Positions 23,101 to 39,480 of a stretch of 64,000 nt of DNA are shown one piece after another. The notes under the pieces are model-generated. The model had not been told where the DNA came from. It did not search any database and saw only the letters and a program-made list of their open reading frames with translations. The position numbers were made by a program, and so were the translations under genes. Origin of the DNA: Panulirus ornatus (taxonomy: Eukaryota > Arthropoda > Malacostraca > Decapoda > Palinuridae); contig NC_092248.1 of the NCBI RefSeq assembly GCF_036320965.1, positions 24,385,477 to 24,449,476 of the forward strand, in the 5' to 3' direction. Positions within the stretch are counted from its first letter, which is position 1; each line of letters starts with the position of its first letter.

Positions 23101-23450
23101 CTCCTGTTTCAGGAGTATTGCTATCCCTTCCCTTGCTCTTGTCCTCTCACTAACCCCTGACTTCACTCCCCAGACATTTCCAAACCACTCTTCCCCTTTA
23201 CCCTTGAGCTTCGTTTCACTCAGAGCCAAAACATCCAGGTTCCTTTCCTCAAACATACCACCTATCTCTCCTTTTTTCACATCTTGGTTACATCCACACA
23301 CATTTAGGCACCCCACTCTGAGCCTTCGAGGAGGATGAGCACTCCCCGCGTGACTCCTTCTTCTGTTTCCCATTTTAGAAAGTTAATACAAGGAGGGAGG
23401 ATTTCCGGCCCCCCGCTCCCGTCCCCTCTAGTCGCTTTCTACGACACGCG
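20176..23450 (-). mobile_element. RTE-type LINE, essentially full length (copy A)
   Basis: The start codon is at 23,373 (MGNRRRSHAGSAHPP), preceded by a ~75-base G-rich leader. Endonuclease motifs in order are RLRVGCLNVCG, LALSETKLKGKGEEW, WVIIGAYAPWHEKKDH, RVIVMGDLNAKVSN, LLDYVLIDRRAKERL and GMSDHYLVEAKVKI (final SDH). The frame continues through the linker to 21,865. A one-base loss near 21,880 shifts it into the RT frame, with [36 protein letters not shown] and motifs A, B and FADD. Further shifts near 21,230, 20,940 and 20,825 lie in homopolymers. The tail ends at a T-run of about 22 bases on the plus strand. The total of roughly 1,000 codons is normal for a single-ORF RTE. Confidence 0.93.
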
Positions 23451-24172
23451 AAGAATGTATGTGAGAAATACTGAGAAAAGCAAATGGATTTGTATGTAGC
23501 ATTTATGGATCTGGAGAAGGTATATGATAGAGTTGATAGAGATGCTCTGTGGAAGGTACTAAGAATATATGGTGTGGAAGGCAAGTTGTTAGAAGCAGTG
23601 AAAAGTTTTTATCGAGGATGTAAAGCATGTGTACGTGTAGGAAGAGAGGAAAGTGATTGGTTCCTATGTGAATGTAGGTCTGCTGCAGGGGTGTGTGATG
23701 TCTCCATGATTGTTTAATTTGTTTATGGATGGGGTTGTTAGGGAGGTGAATGCAAGAGTTTTGGAAAGAGGGACAAGTATGAAGTGTGTTGGGGATGAGA
23801 GAGATTGGGAAGTGAGTCAGTTGTTGTTCGCTAATGATACAGCGCTGGTGGCTGATTCATGTGAGAAACTGCAGAAGCTGGTGACTGAGTTTGGTAAAGT
23901 GTGTGGAAGAAGAAAGTTAAGAGTAGATATGAATAAGAGCAAGGTAATTAGGTACAGTAGGGTTGAGGGTCAAGTCAATTGGGAGGTAAGTTTGAATGGA
24001 GAAAAACTGGATGAAGTAAAGTGTTTTAGATATCTGGGAGTGGATATGGCAGTGGATGGATCCATTGAAGTGGAAGTGAATCATAGGTTGGGGGAGGGGG
24101 CGAAAATCCTGGTAGCCTTGAAGACTGTGTGGAAGTCGAGAACATTATCTCGGAAAGCAAAAATGGGAAATT
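23449..24172 (+). mobile_element. RTE-type LINE, RT palm part
   Basis: Encodes [20 protein letters not shown], then a disturbed motif B (frameshift near 23,670), [13 protein letters not shown] (catalytic FADD changed to FAND) and the LGVDMAVDGSIEVEV segment. It cannot be active. At 24,172 it changes abruptly into the corrupted segment. Confidence 0.87.
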
Positions 24173-27100
24173 TTTGAAGGAATAGTTTCCAACAATTTTG
24201 AAATTTGGAGGCGTGGGCTTTGGATAGAGTTGAAACGCAGGGGTGGGGATGTGCGGAAATGAGATGTTTGAGGACAAAAAGGGGTTGAGGTGGTTTTAAA
24301 CCCGAGTAAGTAATTTTTAAGGGGTTAAAGAGTTTGTTGGAAATAAAAAGATTTTGGTTGAGAGAGCAGAAGGGGGGGTGTTTTTTGGAAAATGGGAGGA
24401 ATAAATTTTAGGAAAGATTGACCAAGAGGATAAAAGGGGTTCGGAGGGGGAAAGGGAACAAGGAAAGGGGGAACCAAAAATTTGGAGGGGGAAAAGAGGA
24501 GTGAAAAAGTTTTTGGTTTGATCGGGGCCTGAACATGCGGGAGGGTGAAAGGGGGCAAAAAAAAGGGAGTAAATTTGGGAACGATTGGTATCCCGGGGGT
24601 CAAACCTTCGAAAATGGATAAAACCCAAGGGCATGGAAAGGGTTTCTGGGGAAAACAGGGAAAAATTTTGTGGGGCCGGGATTTTTAAAAGGGAGTTTTG
24701 GGGTTTCGGGCTTTAAAAAATGAAGCAAATAGAGGTGTGAACGAATGGGCCTTTTTTGCCCTTTTCCCTACGTTTACCTTCCCACACAGGGGGGGAAAGG
24801 GGTTTTGTCTTTTCCATGTGTGGGTGGGGTTTTGGCGATGGAAAAATAAAGGCAGACAGAATAAATTTAAAATTACATGTGTTATATGTAAAGTCTGTGT
24901 GGGGTTTTTAAAAAGGAATTGAGTTTAAAAATAGGAAAGTTTTTGGGTTTTGGGGACTTTATGTAAAAATACATGTGAAAGGGGGGGGTTTTGGGGCCCA
25001 TTCCTTTGTCCTTCCCGGAAACCCTTTCCAAACCCGGGGGAGACAAACAAAGAAAAAAAAAATAAATATATTTTTATATATAGATAAAAAATATATTTTT
25101 AAATATATATATTAATATATATATAAAAATATTTTTAAAAAATATATTTAAAATATAAAAATATAATATATAAAATAAAATATATATTTTATTTTTATAA
25201 ATATAATATATATATATATAAATAAATTTTTAATATATATATATTTTTTAAAATTATTTATTATTTTTAAAAATTATTTGGGTGGGGTTGGAACGTGTGT
25301 TTTAAAAAAGGAAAAGGGGGGGGGGGGGTTTTTTTTGGGTTTTTCTTTCCTGTTTTTGGGGGTATTGAAAGGGAAAAGGGCGACAAGAATAAAAAAAAAA
25401 AAAAAAAATTAAAATTATGGGATATTTTCCTTTAAAATTTTTTTTTTTTTTTTTTATACTTTGTCGCTGTCTCCCCGCGTTTGCGAGGTAGCGAAAGGGA
25501 AACAGACGAAAAAAGGGCCCAACCCCCCCTAAAAATATTACATATACACCCAAAAAAACCCAAAAAAAACCCATACCAACACAGTTTTCCCGGGGGTTTA
25601 CCCCGACGTTTCCCAATGCCTTTAATTCCCAACCCAACTGACACCCGTAAACCCCCTTAAAACCACATGGGTCCAATTCACTCAAATTTCCTTGCCCTCC
25701 TTTCACCCTCCTGCATTTTCCAGGCCCCGATCAAACAAAATATTTTTTCACCCCATCTTTCCACCTCCAATTTGGTTCCCCCCTTCCCTCTTTTCCCCCC
25801 ACCTCCGACACATATATCCTCTTGGGCAATCTTTCCTCACTTTAATTTTCTCCATTTCCCAAAACCCTTTTAAAAAAACCCTCTTCTGCCCCTCTCAACC
25901 CCGCTCTTTTTTTTTCCACACATCTCTCTTTAACCCCTTTTGTTACTTTTTTCCCATCAAACCACCCCACACCACACATTGTCCTCAAAAATTTCATATT
26001 TCCCGCACATCCCATCCTCCTGGCCAACTCCATCCATAGCCCACGCCCCCGCAACCCTACACATTTTTTGGAACCACTAAATTTCCTTTAAACATACCCA
26101 TTTTTGCTTTTTCCGGGTAATGTTTTTCGACTTCCCACATTTTTCAAGGTCCCCCAAATTTTTGCCCCCTCCCCCACCCTATATCCACTTCCGCTTTATG
26201 GTTCCCATCCGCTGCCAGATCCACCCCCCGATATCTAAAACCTTCACTTTCCCCCAGTTTTTTTTCCATTCAAACTCACCTCCCAATTAACTTGACCCTC
26301 AAACCCCAAATGTAAACCCAAAAAACCTTGCCTTATTCCATTTTCTCTTAAAATTTTCTTCTTTCCCACACTTTTAAAAAAAAAACCCCCCACCACTTTT
26401 TGCAAATTTTTTTCACATGAACCCCACCAAAAGCTGTATCATCAGCGAACAACAACTAAACCCCTTTCCCCAAACTCTCTCAACCCCAAAAGACTTCCCA
26501 AATTGCCCCCCTTTCCCAAAAATCTTTTCATTTAAAAACCCCCCCCCCCCCCCTAACAACCCCATCCATAAACAAATTTAAAAACCAAGGGGGACCCTCA
26601 ACCCCCACCCCCTGCCCCCAAACCAAAATTCACTGAAACCAATCACTTTCCCTCTTCCAAAACGACACATGCCTTTCCTCCCGAAAAAACCCTTTTTACT
26701 GCTTCCAACAACTTTCCTCCCACACCATAAAATTTTTAATACCTTTTCCCCCAAACATCTTTCAACTTTTTAACATAAAAACCCTTTTCCAGATCCAAAA
26801 ATTTCTACAAACAAATCCCCTTTTTCTTTCTAAGTAAATTTTCACAAACAATTTTTTCAAAGCAAAAAACCTGATCCCCACATCCCCTTTCCACTTTTGA
26901 AACCACACCGCTCTTCCCCAAACTGAGCTCCCGGGACATTTCCTTCACCCTCCCCAATCAATAAACCCTCCCATATAATTCCAGGGAAAACTCCAAAAAA
27001 CTTATACCCCCTTTAAATTTAGCACTTCCCCTTATCCCCTTTTCCTTTTTAAAACACAAAGCAAAGCTTCCGCCAATCCCCGGGACCTCACCATGAGTCA

Positions 27101-28855
27101 TACAAACATTTTAAAAAACCTTTCCCCAAAAAAGTCAACAATACAGTCACCCCCTTTTTTTAATTTTTTAAAATTTCCAAAAGCAAATACCATCCAAACC
27201 TGCTGCCTTGCCGGGTTTCATCTTCCGCAAACTTTTACCCCCCTTGTTTTTCCAAAATCATTTTCCCTAACCCTCCACTTTGCACACCACCCGGAAACCC
27301 CCAAAAACCCTATATCTGCCACTCTTCAAACAAAAACATTCAACAAACCTTCAAAATACTCATTTCCCTCTCCTTTTTCAAAATCACCCCTTTCCCTTTT
27401 ATCCCCCCACCCCCCCAAATTTTGCCCTTTTACTGAAGTTCCCATTTGCCCCTTGTCTTTTTCGCACCCCTTTTTAAACCACCTTTCCCGAACAACCTTT
27501 TTTTTTTCCCCCAAAATTTTTAAGATTCTCTTCCCCCCCCAACCTCATTTGCCCTTTTTTTCACCTCTTCACCTTTTTTCTTTACCTCCTGGGCTCCTTT
27601 TTTTTATACTTTCCCCCTCAATTTCATTTTTTCCCTTTCAAAAACCCCAAAAAATGCCTCTCTCTTCTCTTTTAAATAATTTTCTTTCTTTTTCACCCAC
27701 CACTCCAAAAAATACCCTTTCCCAAACAACCCCCTCCCAATCTTCCATCCCAAAAGCATCTTTTGCCCCAAATCCATCACTGATTCCCCCAAATAATCCC
27801 CTTTCCCCCCCCACTCCCCTTACTTTCCCTTGTTCCAAACCTTTTTTTTTTTTTTCCCTTTTGTACCCAGTCCTCCCGGTACTTCCTTTAACAGGGCTCC
27901 TTTCCAACTCACTTACCTCACCACCCTTTTTCCCCCAAATTCAAATTTCTTTTTTGGAAAAACCCCTACAAAATTTTTTCACCTTAGCCCCCCACAAGAA
28001 AATGAAACAACATTTCCCCCATTGCACCTCTCCGCACTAAAATCCAAAAGTCTCTCTTTTGGGGCCGCCTGTCAATTAAAAAACTAAAACCAATAAACCC
28101 CTCTGGGCCTTTTTCCCCCCCAAAAATAAGTTTAAATTATGTATAAACTCGCTTTTTAAAAAAGGGAAATTTCCCAAACATCAATTTCCTTTTTCCCCAC
28201 ATAAACTACAAGCCCCTTTACCATTTCCCTTTACAACACAGAACCCCCATTAACCAATTATTCCCTCAACTGCCACTTACTCCCCCCTTTTTATTCAAAA
28301 CACCCCCCCACTAAAACCCTCTCGGGCAACAAAAAAAAATAACACACCATTTAGCTGCTCCCCAAAACACTTCCCTCATGATCTTTCTTCTCAACCCCAA
28401 TTTCAAAAAGCACCAATAAACACCCACCTCCTCCATCAACTTTCAATTTTAACCCATATTTTAAACGAGAAAATTTTTCTTTCCCTTTCTTCTATCACAT
28501 ACTTCCCCCAATCCCCCTGTTTTTAGAGTATTTCAAAACCTTCCCTTTCTCTGTCCTCTCACTAAACCCCCGTTACCCCAAAAAATTTTCCCCCCCACTC
28601 TTCCCCCTTTTAAACCCTTGAGCTTCGTTTCACTCAGAGCCCAAAAAAGCCAGGTTCCTTTCCCCAAAAAATAAACCTAACTCTCCTTTTTTTCACATCC
28701 CCGGTTTCAAACCACACACATTTAGGCACCCCAAATTTAAACCCTTCGAGAAAGGGTTACACTCCCCCGGACTCCTTCTTCTGTTTCCCAAATTTTTGAA
28801 AGTTAAAAAAAAAACCCGGGGGGGGAGGATTTCCGGCCCCCCCTCCCCCCCCCTA
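24173..28855. other. Corrupted, probably unpolished sequence: noisy copy of the same RTE array
   Basis: Recognisable but heavily garbled. 24,173-25,060 follows the plus-strand RTE 3' end and long 3' UTR. 25,065-25,260 is an imperfect A/T array. 25,440-28,800 follows the full-length minus-strand RTE back to its leader. Errors are mainly homopolymer expansions (runs of c, t, a, g) and dense indels, unlike the substitution pattern of old copies elsewhere. Its 4.68 kb matches the layout of 18,850-23,440. No gene should be called here. Confidence 0.85.
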
Positions 28856-29593
28856 GATCTGGCAGCGGATGGATCCATGGAAGCGGAAGTGGATCATAGG
28901 GTGGGGGAGGGGGCGAAAATCCTGGGAGGCTTGAAGAATGTGTGAAAGTCGAGAACATTATCTCGGAAAGCAAAAATGGGTATGTTTGAAGGAATAGTGG
29001 TTCCAACAATGTTGTATGGTTGCGAGGCGTTGGCTATGGATAGAGGTTGTGCGCAGGAGGATGAATGTGCTGGAAATGAGATGTTTGAGGACAATGTGTG
29101 GTGTGAGGTGGTTTGATCGAGTAAGTAACGTAAGGGTAAGAGAGATGTGTGGAAATAAAAAGAGCGTGGTTGAGAGAGCAGAAGAGTGTGTTTTGAAATG
29201 GTTTGGGCACATGGAGAGAATGAGTGAGGAAAGATTGACCAAGAGGATATATGTGTCGGAGGTGGAGGGAACGAGTAGAAGTGGGAGATGAAATTGGAGG
29301 TGGAAAGATGGAGTGAAAAAGATTTTGTGTGATCGGGGCCTGAACATGCAGGAGGGTGAAAGGAGGTCAAGGAAAAGAGTGAATTGGATCGATGTGGTAT
29401 ACCGGGGTTGACGTGCTGTCAGTGGATTGAATCAGGGCATGTGAAGCGTCTGTAGTAAACCATGGAAAGCTGTGTAGGTATGTATATTTGCGTGTGTGGA
29501 CGTATGTATATACATGTGTATGGGGGTGGGTTGGGCCATTTCTTTCGTCTGTTTCCTTGCGCTACCTCGCAAACGCGGGAGACAGCGACAAAG

Positions 29594-29608
<15 letters not shown>
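28856..29608 (+). mobile_element. RTE 3' end (copy B of 15,985-16,738)
   Basis: Same RT C-terminal fragment and short 3' UTR as 15,985-16,738, with a few differences including an extra G near 29,045 and a stop near 29,290. Confidence 0.88.

Positions 29609-29667
<59 letters not shown>
29609..29667. repeat. (AT)n microsatellite
   Basis: About 59 bases of AT. Confidence 0.95.
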
Positions 29668-31457
29668 GATCTTTTTCACATTTACTCTTAACTTTCTTCT
29701 TTCACACACTTTACCAAACTCAGTCACCAGCTTCTGCAGTTTCTCACATGAATAAGCCATGAGCGCTGTATCATCAGCGAACAACAACTGAATCACTTCC
29801 CAAGCTCTCTCATCCACAACAGACTTCATACTTGCCCCTCTTTCCAAAACTCTTGCATTCGCCTGCCTAACAACCCCATCCACAAACAAATTAAACAACC
29901 ATGGAGACATCACAAACCCCTGCCGCAAACTTACATTCACTGAGAACCAATCACTTTCCTCTCTTCCTACACGTACACATGCCTTATATCCTCGATAAAA
30001 ACTTTTCACTGCTTCTAACAACTTGGCTCCCACACCATATATTCTTATACCTTCCACAAAGCATCTCTATCAAATCTGTCATATGCATTCTTTAGATCCA
30101 TAAATGCTACATACAAATCCATTTGCTTTTCTAAGTATTTCTCACATACATTCTTCAAAGCAAACACCTGATCCACACATCCTCTACCACTTCTGAAACC
30201 ACACTGCTCTTCCCCAATCTGATGGTCTTTAAATGCTTTCACCCTCTCAATTAATACCCTCCCATATGATCTACCAGGAATACTCAACAAACTTATACCT
30301 CTGTAATATGAGCACTCACTCTTATCCCCTTTGCTTTTATACAATGGCACTATGCACGCATTCCGCCAATCCTCAGGCACCTCACCATGAGTCATACATA
30401 CATTAAATAACCTTACCAACCAGTGAATAATACAGCCACCCCCTTTTTTAATAGATTCCACTGCAATACCATCCAAACCTGTTGCCTTGCCGGCTTTCAT
30501 TTTCCGTAAAGCTTTTACTACCTCTTCTCTGTTTACCATATCATTTTCCCTAACACTCTCACTTTGCACACCACCTCGACCAAAACACCCTATATCTGCC
30601 ACTCTATCATCAAACACATTTAACAAACCTTCAAAATACTCACTCCATCTCCTTCTCACATCACCACTACTTGTTATCACCTCCCCATTAGCGCCCTTCA
30701 CTGAAGTTCCCATTTGCTCCCATGTCTTAACGCACTTTATTTACCTCCTTCCAGAACATCTTTTTATTCTCCCTGAAATTTAATGATACTCTATCACCCC
30801 AACTCTCATTTGCCCTCTTTTTCACCTCTTGCACCTTTCTCTTGACCTCCTGTCTCTTTCTTTTATACATCTCCCACTCAATTGCATTTTTTCCCTACAA
30901 AAATCGTCCAAATGCCTCTCTCTTCTCTTTCACTAATAATCTTACTTCTTCATCCCACCACTCACTACCCTTTCTAATCAACCGACCTCCCACTCTCCTC
31001 ATGCCACAAGCATCTTTTGCGCACTCCATCATTGATTCCCTAAATACATCCCATTCCTCTCCCATTCCCCTTACTTCTATTGTTCTCACCTTTTTCAATT
31101 CTGTACTCAGTCTCTCCTGGCACTTTCTCACACAAGTCTCCCTCCCAAGCTCACTTACTCTCACCACCCTCTTCACCCCAACATTCACTCTTCTTTTATG
31201 AAAACCCATACAAATCTTCACCTTAGCCTCCACAAGATAATGATCAGACATCCCTCCAGTTGCATCTCTCAGCACATTAACATCCAAAAGTCTCTCTTTC
31301 GCGTGCCTGTCAATTAACACGTAATCCAGTAACGCTCTCTGGCCATCTCTCCTACTTACATACTTATGCTTATGTATATCTCACTTTTTAAACCAGGTAT
31401 TCCCAATCACCAGTCCTTTTTCAGCACATAAATCTAAAAGCTCTTCACCATTTCTAA
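29668..31457 (-). mobile_element. RTE internal piece (copy B of 16,828-18,610)
   Basis: Same fragment and same truncation points. It keeps DRHAKERLLDVNVL, GMSDHYLVEAKVKI and the RT N-terminus, with single-base length differences (for example near 30,047 and 30,730) that shift its frames relative to copy A. Confidence 0.87.

Positions 31458-33670
<2,213 letters not shown>

Positions 33671-33725
<55 letters not shown>
33671..33725. repeat. (AT)n microsatellite, right half of a split array
   Basis: About 55 bases of AT, then CCCATTTTAGAAAG as in copy A. Confidence 0.95.
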
Positions 33726-33727
<2 letters not shown>

Positions 33728-33999
33728 CCATTTTAGAAAGTTATTTAATGTATGTATTATTCATGGTGAGGTGCCTGAGGATTAGCGGAATGCGTGCATA
33801 GTGCCATTATACAAAGGCAAAGGGGATAAGAGTGAGTGCTCAAATTACAGAGGTATAGGTTTGTTGGGTATTCCTGGTAAATTATATGGGAGGGTATTGA
33901 TTGAGAGGGTGAAGGCATGTACAGAGCATCAGATTGGGGAAGAGCAATGTGGTTTCAGAAGTGGTAGAGAATGTATGGATCAGGTGTTTGCTTTGAAGA
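33726..33999 (+). mobile_element. RTE RT fragment (copy B of 19,899-20,175)
   Basis: Same internal RT fragment, cut by the T-run of the minus-strand element. Confidence 0.85.
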
Positions 34000-36900
34000 A
34001 TTTTTTTTTTTTTTTTTTTTATACTTTGTCGCTGTCTCCCGCGTTTGCGAGGTAGCGCAAGGAAACAGACGAAAGAAATGGCCCAACCCCCCCCATACAC
34101 ATGTACATACACACGTCCACACACGCAAATATACATACCTACACAGCTTTCCATGGTTTACCCCGGACGCTTCACATGCCTTGATTCAATCCACTGACAG
34201 CACGTCAACCCCTGTATACCACATCGCTCCAATTCACTCTATTCCTTGCCCTCCTTTCACCCTCCTGCATGTTCAGGCCCCGATCACACAAAATACTTTT
34301 CACTCCATCTTTCCACCTCCAATTTGGTCTCCCTCTTCTCCTCGTTCCCTCCACCTCCGACACATATATCCTCTTGGTCAATCTTTCCTCACTCATTCTC
34401 TCCATATGCCCAAACCATTTCAAAACACCCTCTTCTGCTCTCTCAACCACGCTCTTTTTATTTCCACACATCTCTCTTACCCTTACGTTACTTACGCGAT
34501 CAAACCACCTCACACCACACATTGTCCTCAAACATCTCATTTCCAGCACATCCATCCTCCTGCGCACAACTCTATCCATAGCCCACGCCTCGCAACCATA
34601 CAACATTGTTGGAACTACTATTCCTTCAAACATACCCATTTTTGCTTTCCGGGATAATGTTCTCGACTTCCACACATTTTTCAAGGCTCCCAAAATTTTC
34701 GCCCCCTCCCCCACCCTATGATCCACTTCCGCTTCCATGGTTCCATCCGCTGACAGATCCACCCCCAGATATCTAAAACACTTCACTTCCTCCAGTTTTT
34801 CTCCATTCAAACTCACCTCCCAATTGACTTGACCCTCAACCCTACTGTACCTAATAACCTTGCTCTTATTCACATTTACTCTTAACTTTCTTCTTCCACA
34901 CACTTTACCAAACTCCGTCACCAGCTTCTGCAGTTTCTCACATGAGTCCGCCACCAGCGCTGTATCATCAGCGAACAACAACTGACTCACTTCCCAAGCT
35001 CTCTCATCCCCAACAGACTTCATACTTGCCCCTCTTTCCAAGACTCTTGCATTTACCTCCCTAACAACCCCATCCATAAACAAATTAAACAACCATGGAG
35101 ACATCACACACCCCTGCCGCAAACCTACATTCACTGAGAACCAATCACTTTCCTCTCTTCCTACACGTACACATGCCTTACATCCTCGATAAAAACTTTT
35201 CACTGCTTCTAACAACTTGCCTCCCACACCATATATTCTTAATACCTTCCACAGAGCATCTCTATCAACTCTATCATATGCCTTCTCCAGATCCATAAAT
35301 GCTACATACAAATCCATTTGCTTTTCTAAGTATTTCTCACATACATTCTTCAAAGCAAACACCTGATCCACACATCCTCTACCACTTCTGAAACCACACT
35401 GCTCTTCCCCAATCTGATGCTCTGTACATGCCTTCACCCTCTCAATCAATACCCTCCCATATAATTTACCAGGAATACTCAACAAACTTATACCTCTGTA
35501 ATTTGAGCACTCACTCTTATCCCCTTTGCCTTTGTACAATGGCACTATGCACGCATTCCGCCAATCCTCAGGCACCTCACCATGAGTCATACATACATTA
35601 AATAACCTTACCAACCAGTCAACAATACAGTCACCCCCTTTTTTAATAAATTCCACTGCAATACCATCCAAACCTGCTGCCTTGCCGGCTTTCATCTTCC
35701 GCAAAGCTTTAATACCTCTTCTCTGTTTACCAAATCATTTTCCCTAACCCTCTCACTTTGCACACCACCTCGACCCAAACACCCTATATCTGCCACTCTG
35801 TCATCAGACACATTCAACAAACCTTCAAAATACTCATTCCATCTCCTTCTCACATCACCATTACTTGTTATCACCTCCCCATTTACGCCCTTCACTGAAG
35901 TTCCCATTTGCTCCCTTGTCTTACGCACCCTATTTACCTCCTTCCAGAACATCTTTTTATTCTCCCTAAAATTTACTGATAGTCTCTCACCCCAACTCTC
36001 ATTTGCCCTTTTTTTTCACCTCTTGCACCTTTCTCTTGACCTCCTGTCTCTTTCTTTTATACTTCTCCCACTCAATTGCATTTTTTCCCTGCAAAAATCG
36101 TCCAAATGCCTCTCTCTTCTCTTTCACTAATACTCTTACTTCTTCATCCCACCACTCACTACCCTTTCTAAACAGCCCACCTCCCACTCTTCTCATGCCA
36201 CAAGCATCTTTTGCGCAATCCATCACTGATTCCCTAAATATATCCCATTCCTCCCCCACTCCCCTTACTTCCATTGTTCTCACCTTTTTCCATTCTGTAC
36301 ACAGTCTCTCCTGATACTTCTTCACACAGGTCTCCTTCCCAAGCTCACTTACTCTCACCACCTTCTTCACCCCAACATTCACTCTTCTTTTCTGAAAACC
36401 CATACTAATCTTCACCTTAGCCTCCACAAGATAATGATCAGACATCCCTCCAGTTGCACCTCTCAGCACATTGACATCCAAAAGTCTCTCTTTCGCACGC
36501 CTGTCAATTAACACGTAATCCAATAACGCTCTCTGGCCATCTCTCCTACTTACATAAGTATACTTATGTATATCTCGCTTTTTAAACCAGGTATTCCCAA
36601 TCATCAGTCCTTTTTCAGCACATAAATCTACAAGCTCTTCACCATTTCCATTTACAACACTGAACACCCCATGCATACCAATTATTCCCTCAACTGCCAC
36701 ATTACTCACCTTTGCATTCAAATCACCCATCACTATAACCCGGTCTCGTGCATCAAAACCGCTAACACACTCATTTAGCTGCTCCCAAAACACTTGCCTC
36801 TCATGATCTTTCTTCTCATGCCAAGGTGCATATGCACCAATAATCACCCACCTCTCTCCATCAACTTTCAATTTTACCCATATTAATCGAGAATTTACTT

Positions 36901-37278
36901 TCTTACATTCTATCACATACTCCCACAACTCCTGTTTCAGGAGTATTGCTACCCCTTCCCTTGCTCTTGTCCTCTCACTAACCCCTGACTTCACTCCCCA
37001 GACATTTCCAAACCACTCTTCCCCTTTACCCTTGAGCTTCGTTTCACTCAGAGCCAAAACATCCAGGTTCCTTTCCTCAAACATACTACCTATCTCTCCT
37101 TTTTTCACATCTTGGTTACATCCACACACATTTAGGCACCCCACTCTGAGCCTTCGAGGAGGATGAGCACTCCCCGCGTGACTCCTTCTTCTGTTTCCCA
37201 TTTTAGAAAGTTAATACAAGGAGGGGAGGATTTCCGGCCCCCCGCTCCCGTCCCCTCTAGTCGCTTTCTACGACACGC
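34000..37278 (-). mobile_element. RTE-type LINE, essentially full length (copy B)
   Basis: The start codon is at 37,201. The endonuclease frame is open to 35,999, where one extra T in a T-run shifts it (KKKGK end). A linker frame covers 35,952-35,692, and the RT frame is open for 499 codons (35,704-34,205) with all catalytic motifs ([48 protein letters not shown]). It shares the one-base loss at the linker/RT border with copy A. The leader upstream of the ATG (37,202-37,278) matches the 5' half of the short non-autonomous elements. Confidence 0.94.
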
Positions 37279-38866
37279 GAAGAATGTATGTGAGAAATAC
37301 TGAGAAAAGCAAATGGATTTGTATGTAGCATTTATGGATCTGGAGAAGGTATATGATAGAGTTGATAGAGATGCTCTGTGGAAGGTACTAAGAATATATG
37401 GTGTGGAAGGCAAGTTGTTAGAAGCAGTGAAAAGTTTTTATCGAGGATGTAAAGCATGTGTACGTGTAGGAAGAGAGGAAAGTGATTGGTTCCTAGTGAA
37501 TGTAGGTCTGCTGCAGGGGTGTGTGATGTCTCCATGATTGTTTAATTTGTTTATGGATGGGGTTGTTAGGGAGGTGAATGCAAGAGTTTTGGAAAGAGGG
37601 ACAAGTATGAAGTGTGTTGGGGATGAGAGAGATTGGGAAGTGAGTCAGTTGTTGTTCGCTAATGATACAGCGCTGGTGGCTGATTCATGTGAGAAACTGC
37701 AGAAGCTGGTGACTGAGTTTGGTAAAGTGTGTGGAAGAAGAAAGTTAAGAGTAGATATGAATAAGAGCAAGGTAATTAGGTACAGTAGGGTTGAGGGTCA
37801 AGTCAATTGGGAGGTAAGTTTGAATGGAGAAAAACTGGATGAAGTAAAGTGTTTTAGATATCTGGGAGTGGATATGGCAGTGGATGGATCCATTGAAGTG
37901 GAAGTGAATCATAGGTTGGGGGAGGGGGCGAAAATCCTGGTAGCCTTGAAGACTGTGTGGAAGTCGAGAACATTATCTCGGAAAGCAAAAATGGGTATTT
38001 TTGAAGGAATAGTGGTTCCAACAATGTTGTATTATTGAGAGGCGTGGGCTATGGATAGAGTTGTACGCAGGAGTGTGGATGTGCTGGAAATGAGATGTTT
38101 GAGGACAATATGTGGTGTGAGGTGGTTTGATCGAGTAAGTAATGTAAGGGTAAGAGAGATGTCTGGAAATAAAAAGAGCGTGGTTGAGAGAGCAGAAGAG
38201 GGTGTTTTGAAATGGAGAGAATGAGTGAGGAAAGATTGACCAAGAGGATATATATGTCGTAGGTGGAGGGAACGAGGAAAAGTAGGAGACCAAATTGGAG
38301 GTGGAAAGATGGAGTGAAAAAGATTTTGAGTGACCGGGGCCTGAACATGTAGGAGGGTGAAAGGCGGGCAAGGAATAGAGTAAATTGGATCGATGTGGTA
38401 TACCGGGGTCGACGTGCTGTCAATGGATTGAATTAGGGCATGTGAAGCGTCTGGGATAAACCATGGAAAGTTGTGTGGGGCCTGGATGTGGAAAGGGAGC
38501 TGTGGTTTCGTTGCATTATTACATGACAGCTAGAGACTGAGTGTGAACGAATGGGGTCTTTGTTGTCTTTTCCTAGCGCTTCGTCGCACACATGATGGGA
38601 GAGGGGGATGTTATTCCATGTGTGGCGAAGTGGCGGTGGGAATGAATAAAGGCAGACAGTGTGAATTGTGTGCATGTGTATATATGTATGTGTCTGTGTG
38701 TGTATATATGTGTGTACATGGAGATGTATGGGTATGTATATTTTCGTGTGTGGACGTGTATGTATATACATGTGTATGGGGGTGGGTTGGGCTATTTCTT
38801 TCGTCTGTTTCCTTGCGCTACCTCGCAAACGCGGGAGACAGCGAGAAAGCAAAATAAAATAGATAA

Positions 38867-38874
<8 letters not shown>
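37279..38874 (+). mobile_element. RTE-type LINE, RT to long 3' UTR
   Basis: Counterpart of 23,449-24,172, but here it continues cleanly. It keeps the FAND mutation, a stop at 37,537, another in YCEAW-like sequence at about 38,036, a deletion near 38,212, then the long 3' UTR ending GACAGCGAGAAAGC before (CA)n. Confidence 0.88.

Positions 38875-38915
<41 letters not shown>
38869..38915. repeat. (CA)n tract at an RTE tail
   Basis: About 23 CA units, followed by a short AT stretch and the tail of a short RTE-derived element. Confidence 0.93.
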
Positions 38916-38921
<6 letters not shown>

Positions 38922-38935
38922 CATATATATATCTT

Positions 38936-39360
<425 letters not shown>

Positions 39361-39443
<83 letters not shown>

Positions 39444-39480
39444 GTGTATGTGTGTGTATGTGTGTGTGTGTGTGTGTATT
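39361..39480. repeat. (AT)n followed by (TG)n
   Basis: About 80 bases of AT, then a GTGTGTATG-type tract. Confidence 0.95.

Noticed and set aside
20176..23450. Host gene interpretation of the endonuclease/RT frame (often labelled craniofacial development protein 2-like in databases)
   Set aside because: The endonuclease-RT layout, many copies, 5' truncations and (AT)n tails identify it as a retrotransposon.
24698..28040. Apparent new proteins in the corrupted segment (for example a 315-codon frame at 27,093)
   Set aside because: The sequence is a noisy antisense copy of the RTE endonuclease/RT; open frames arise from C- and T-rich homopolymer noise.
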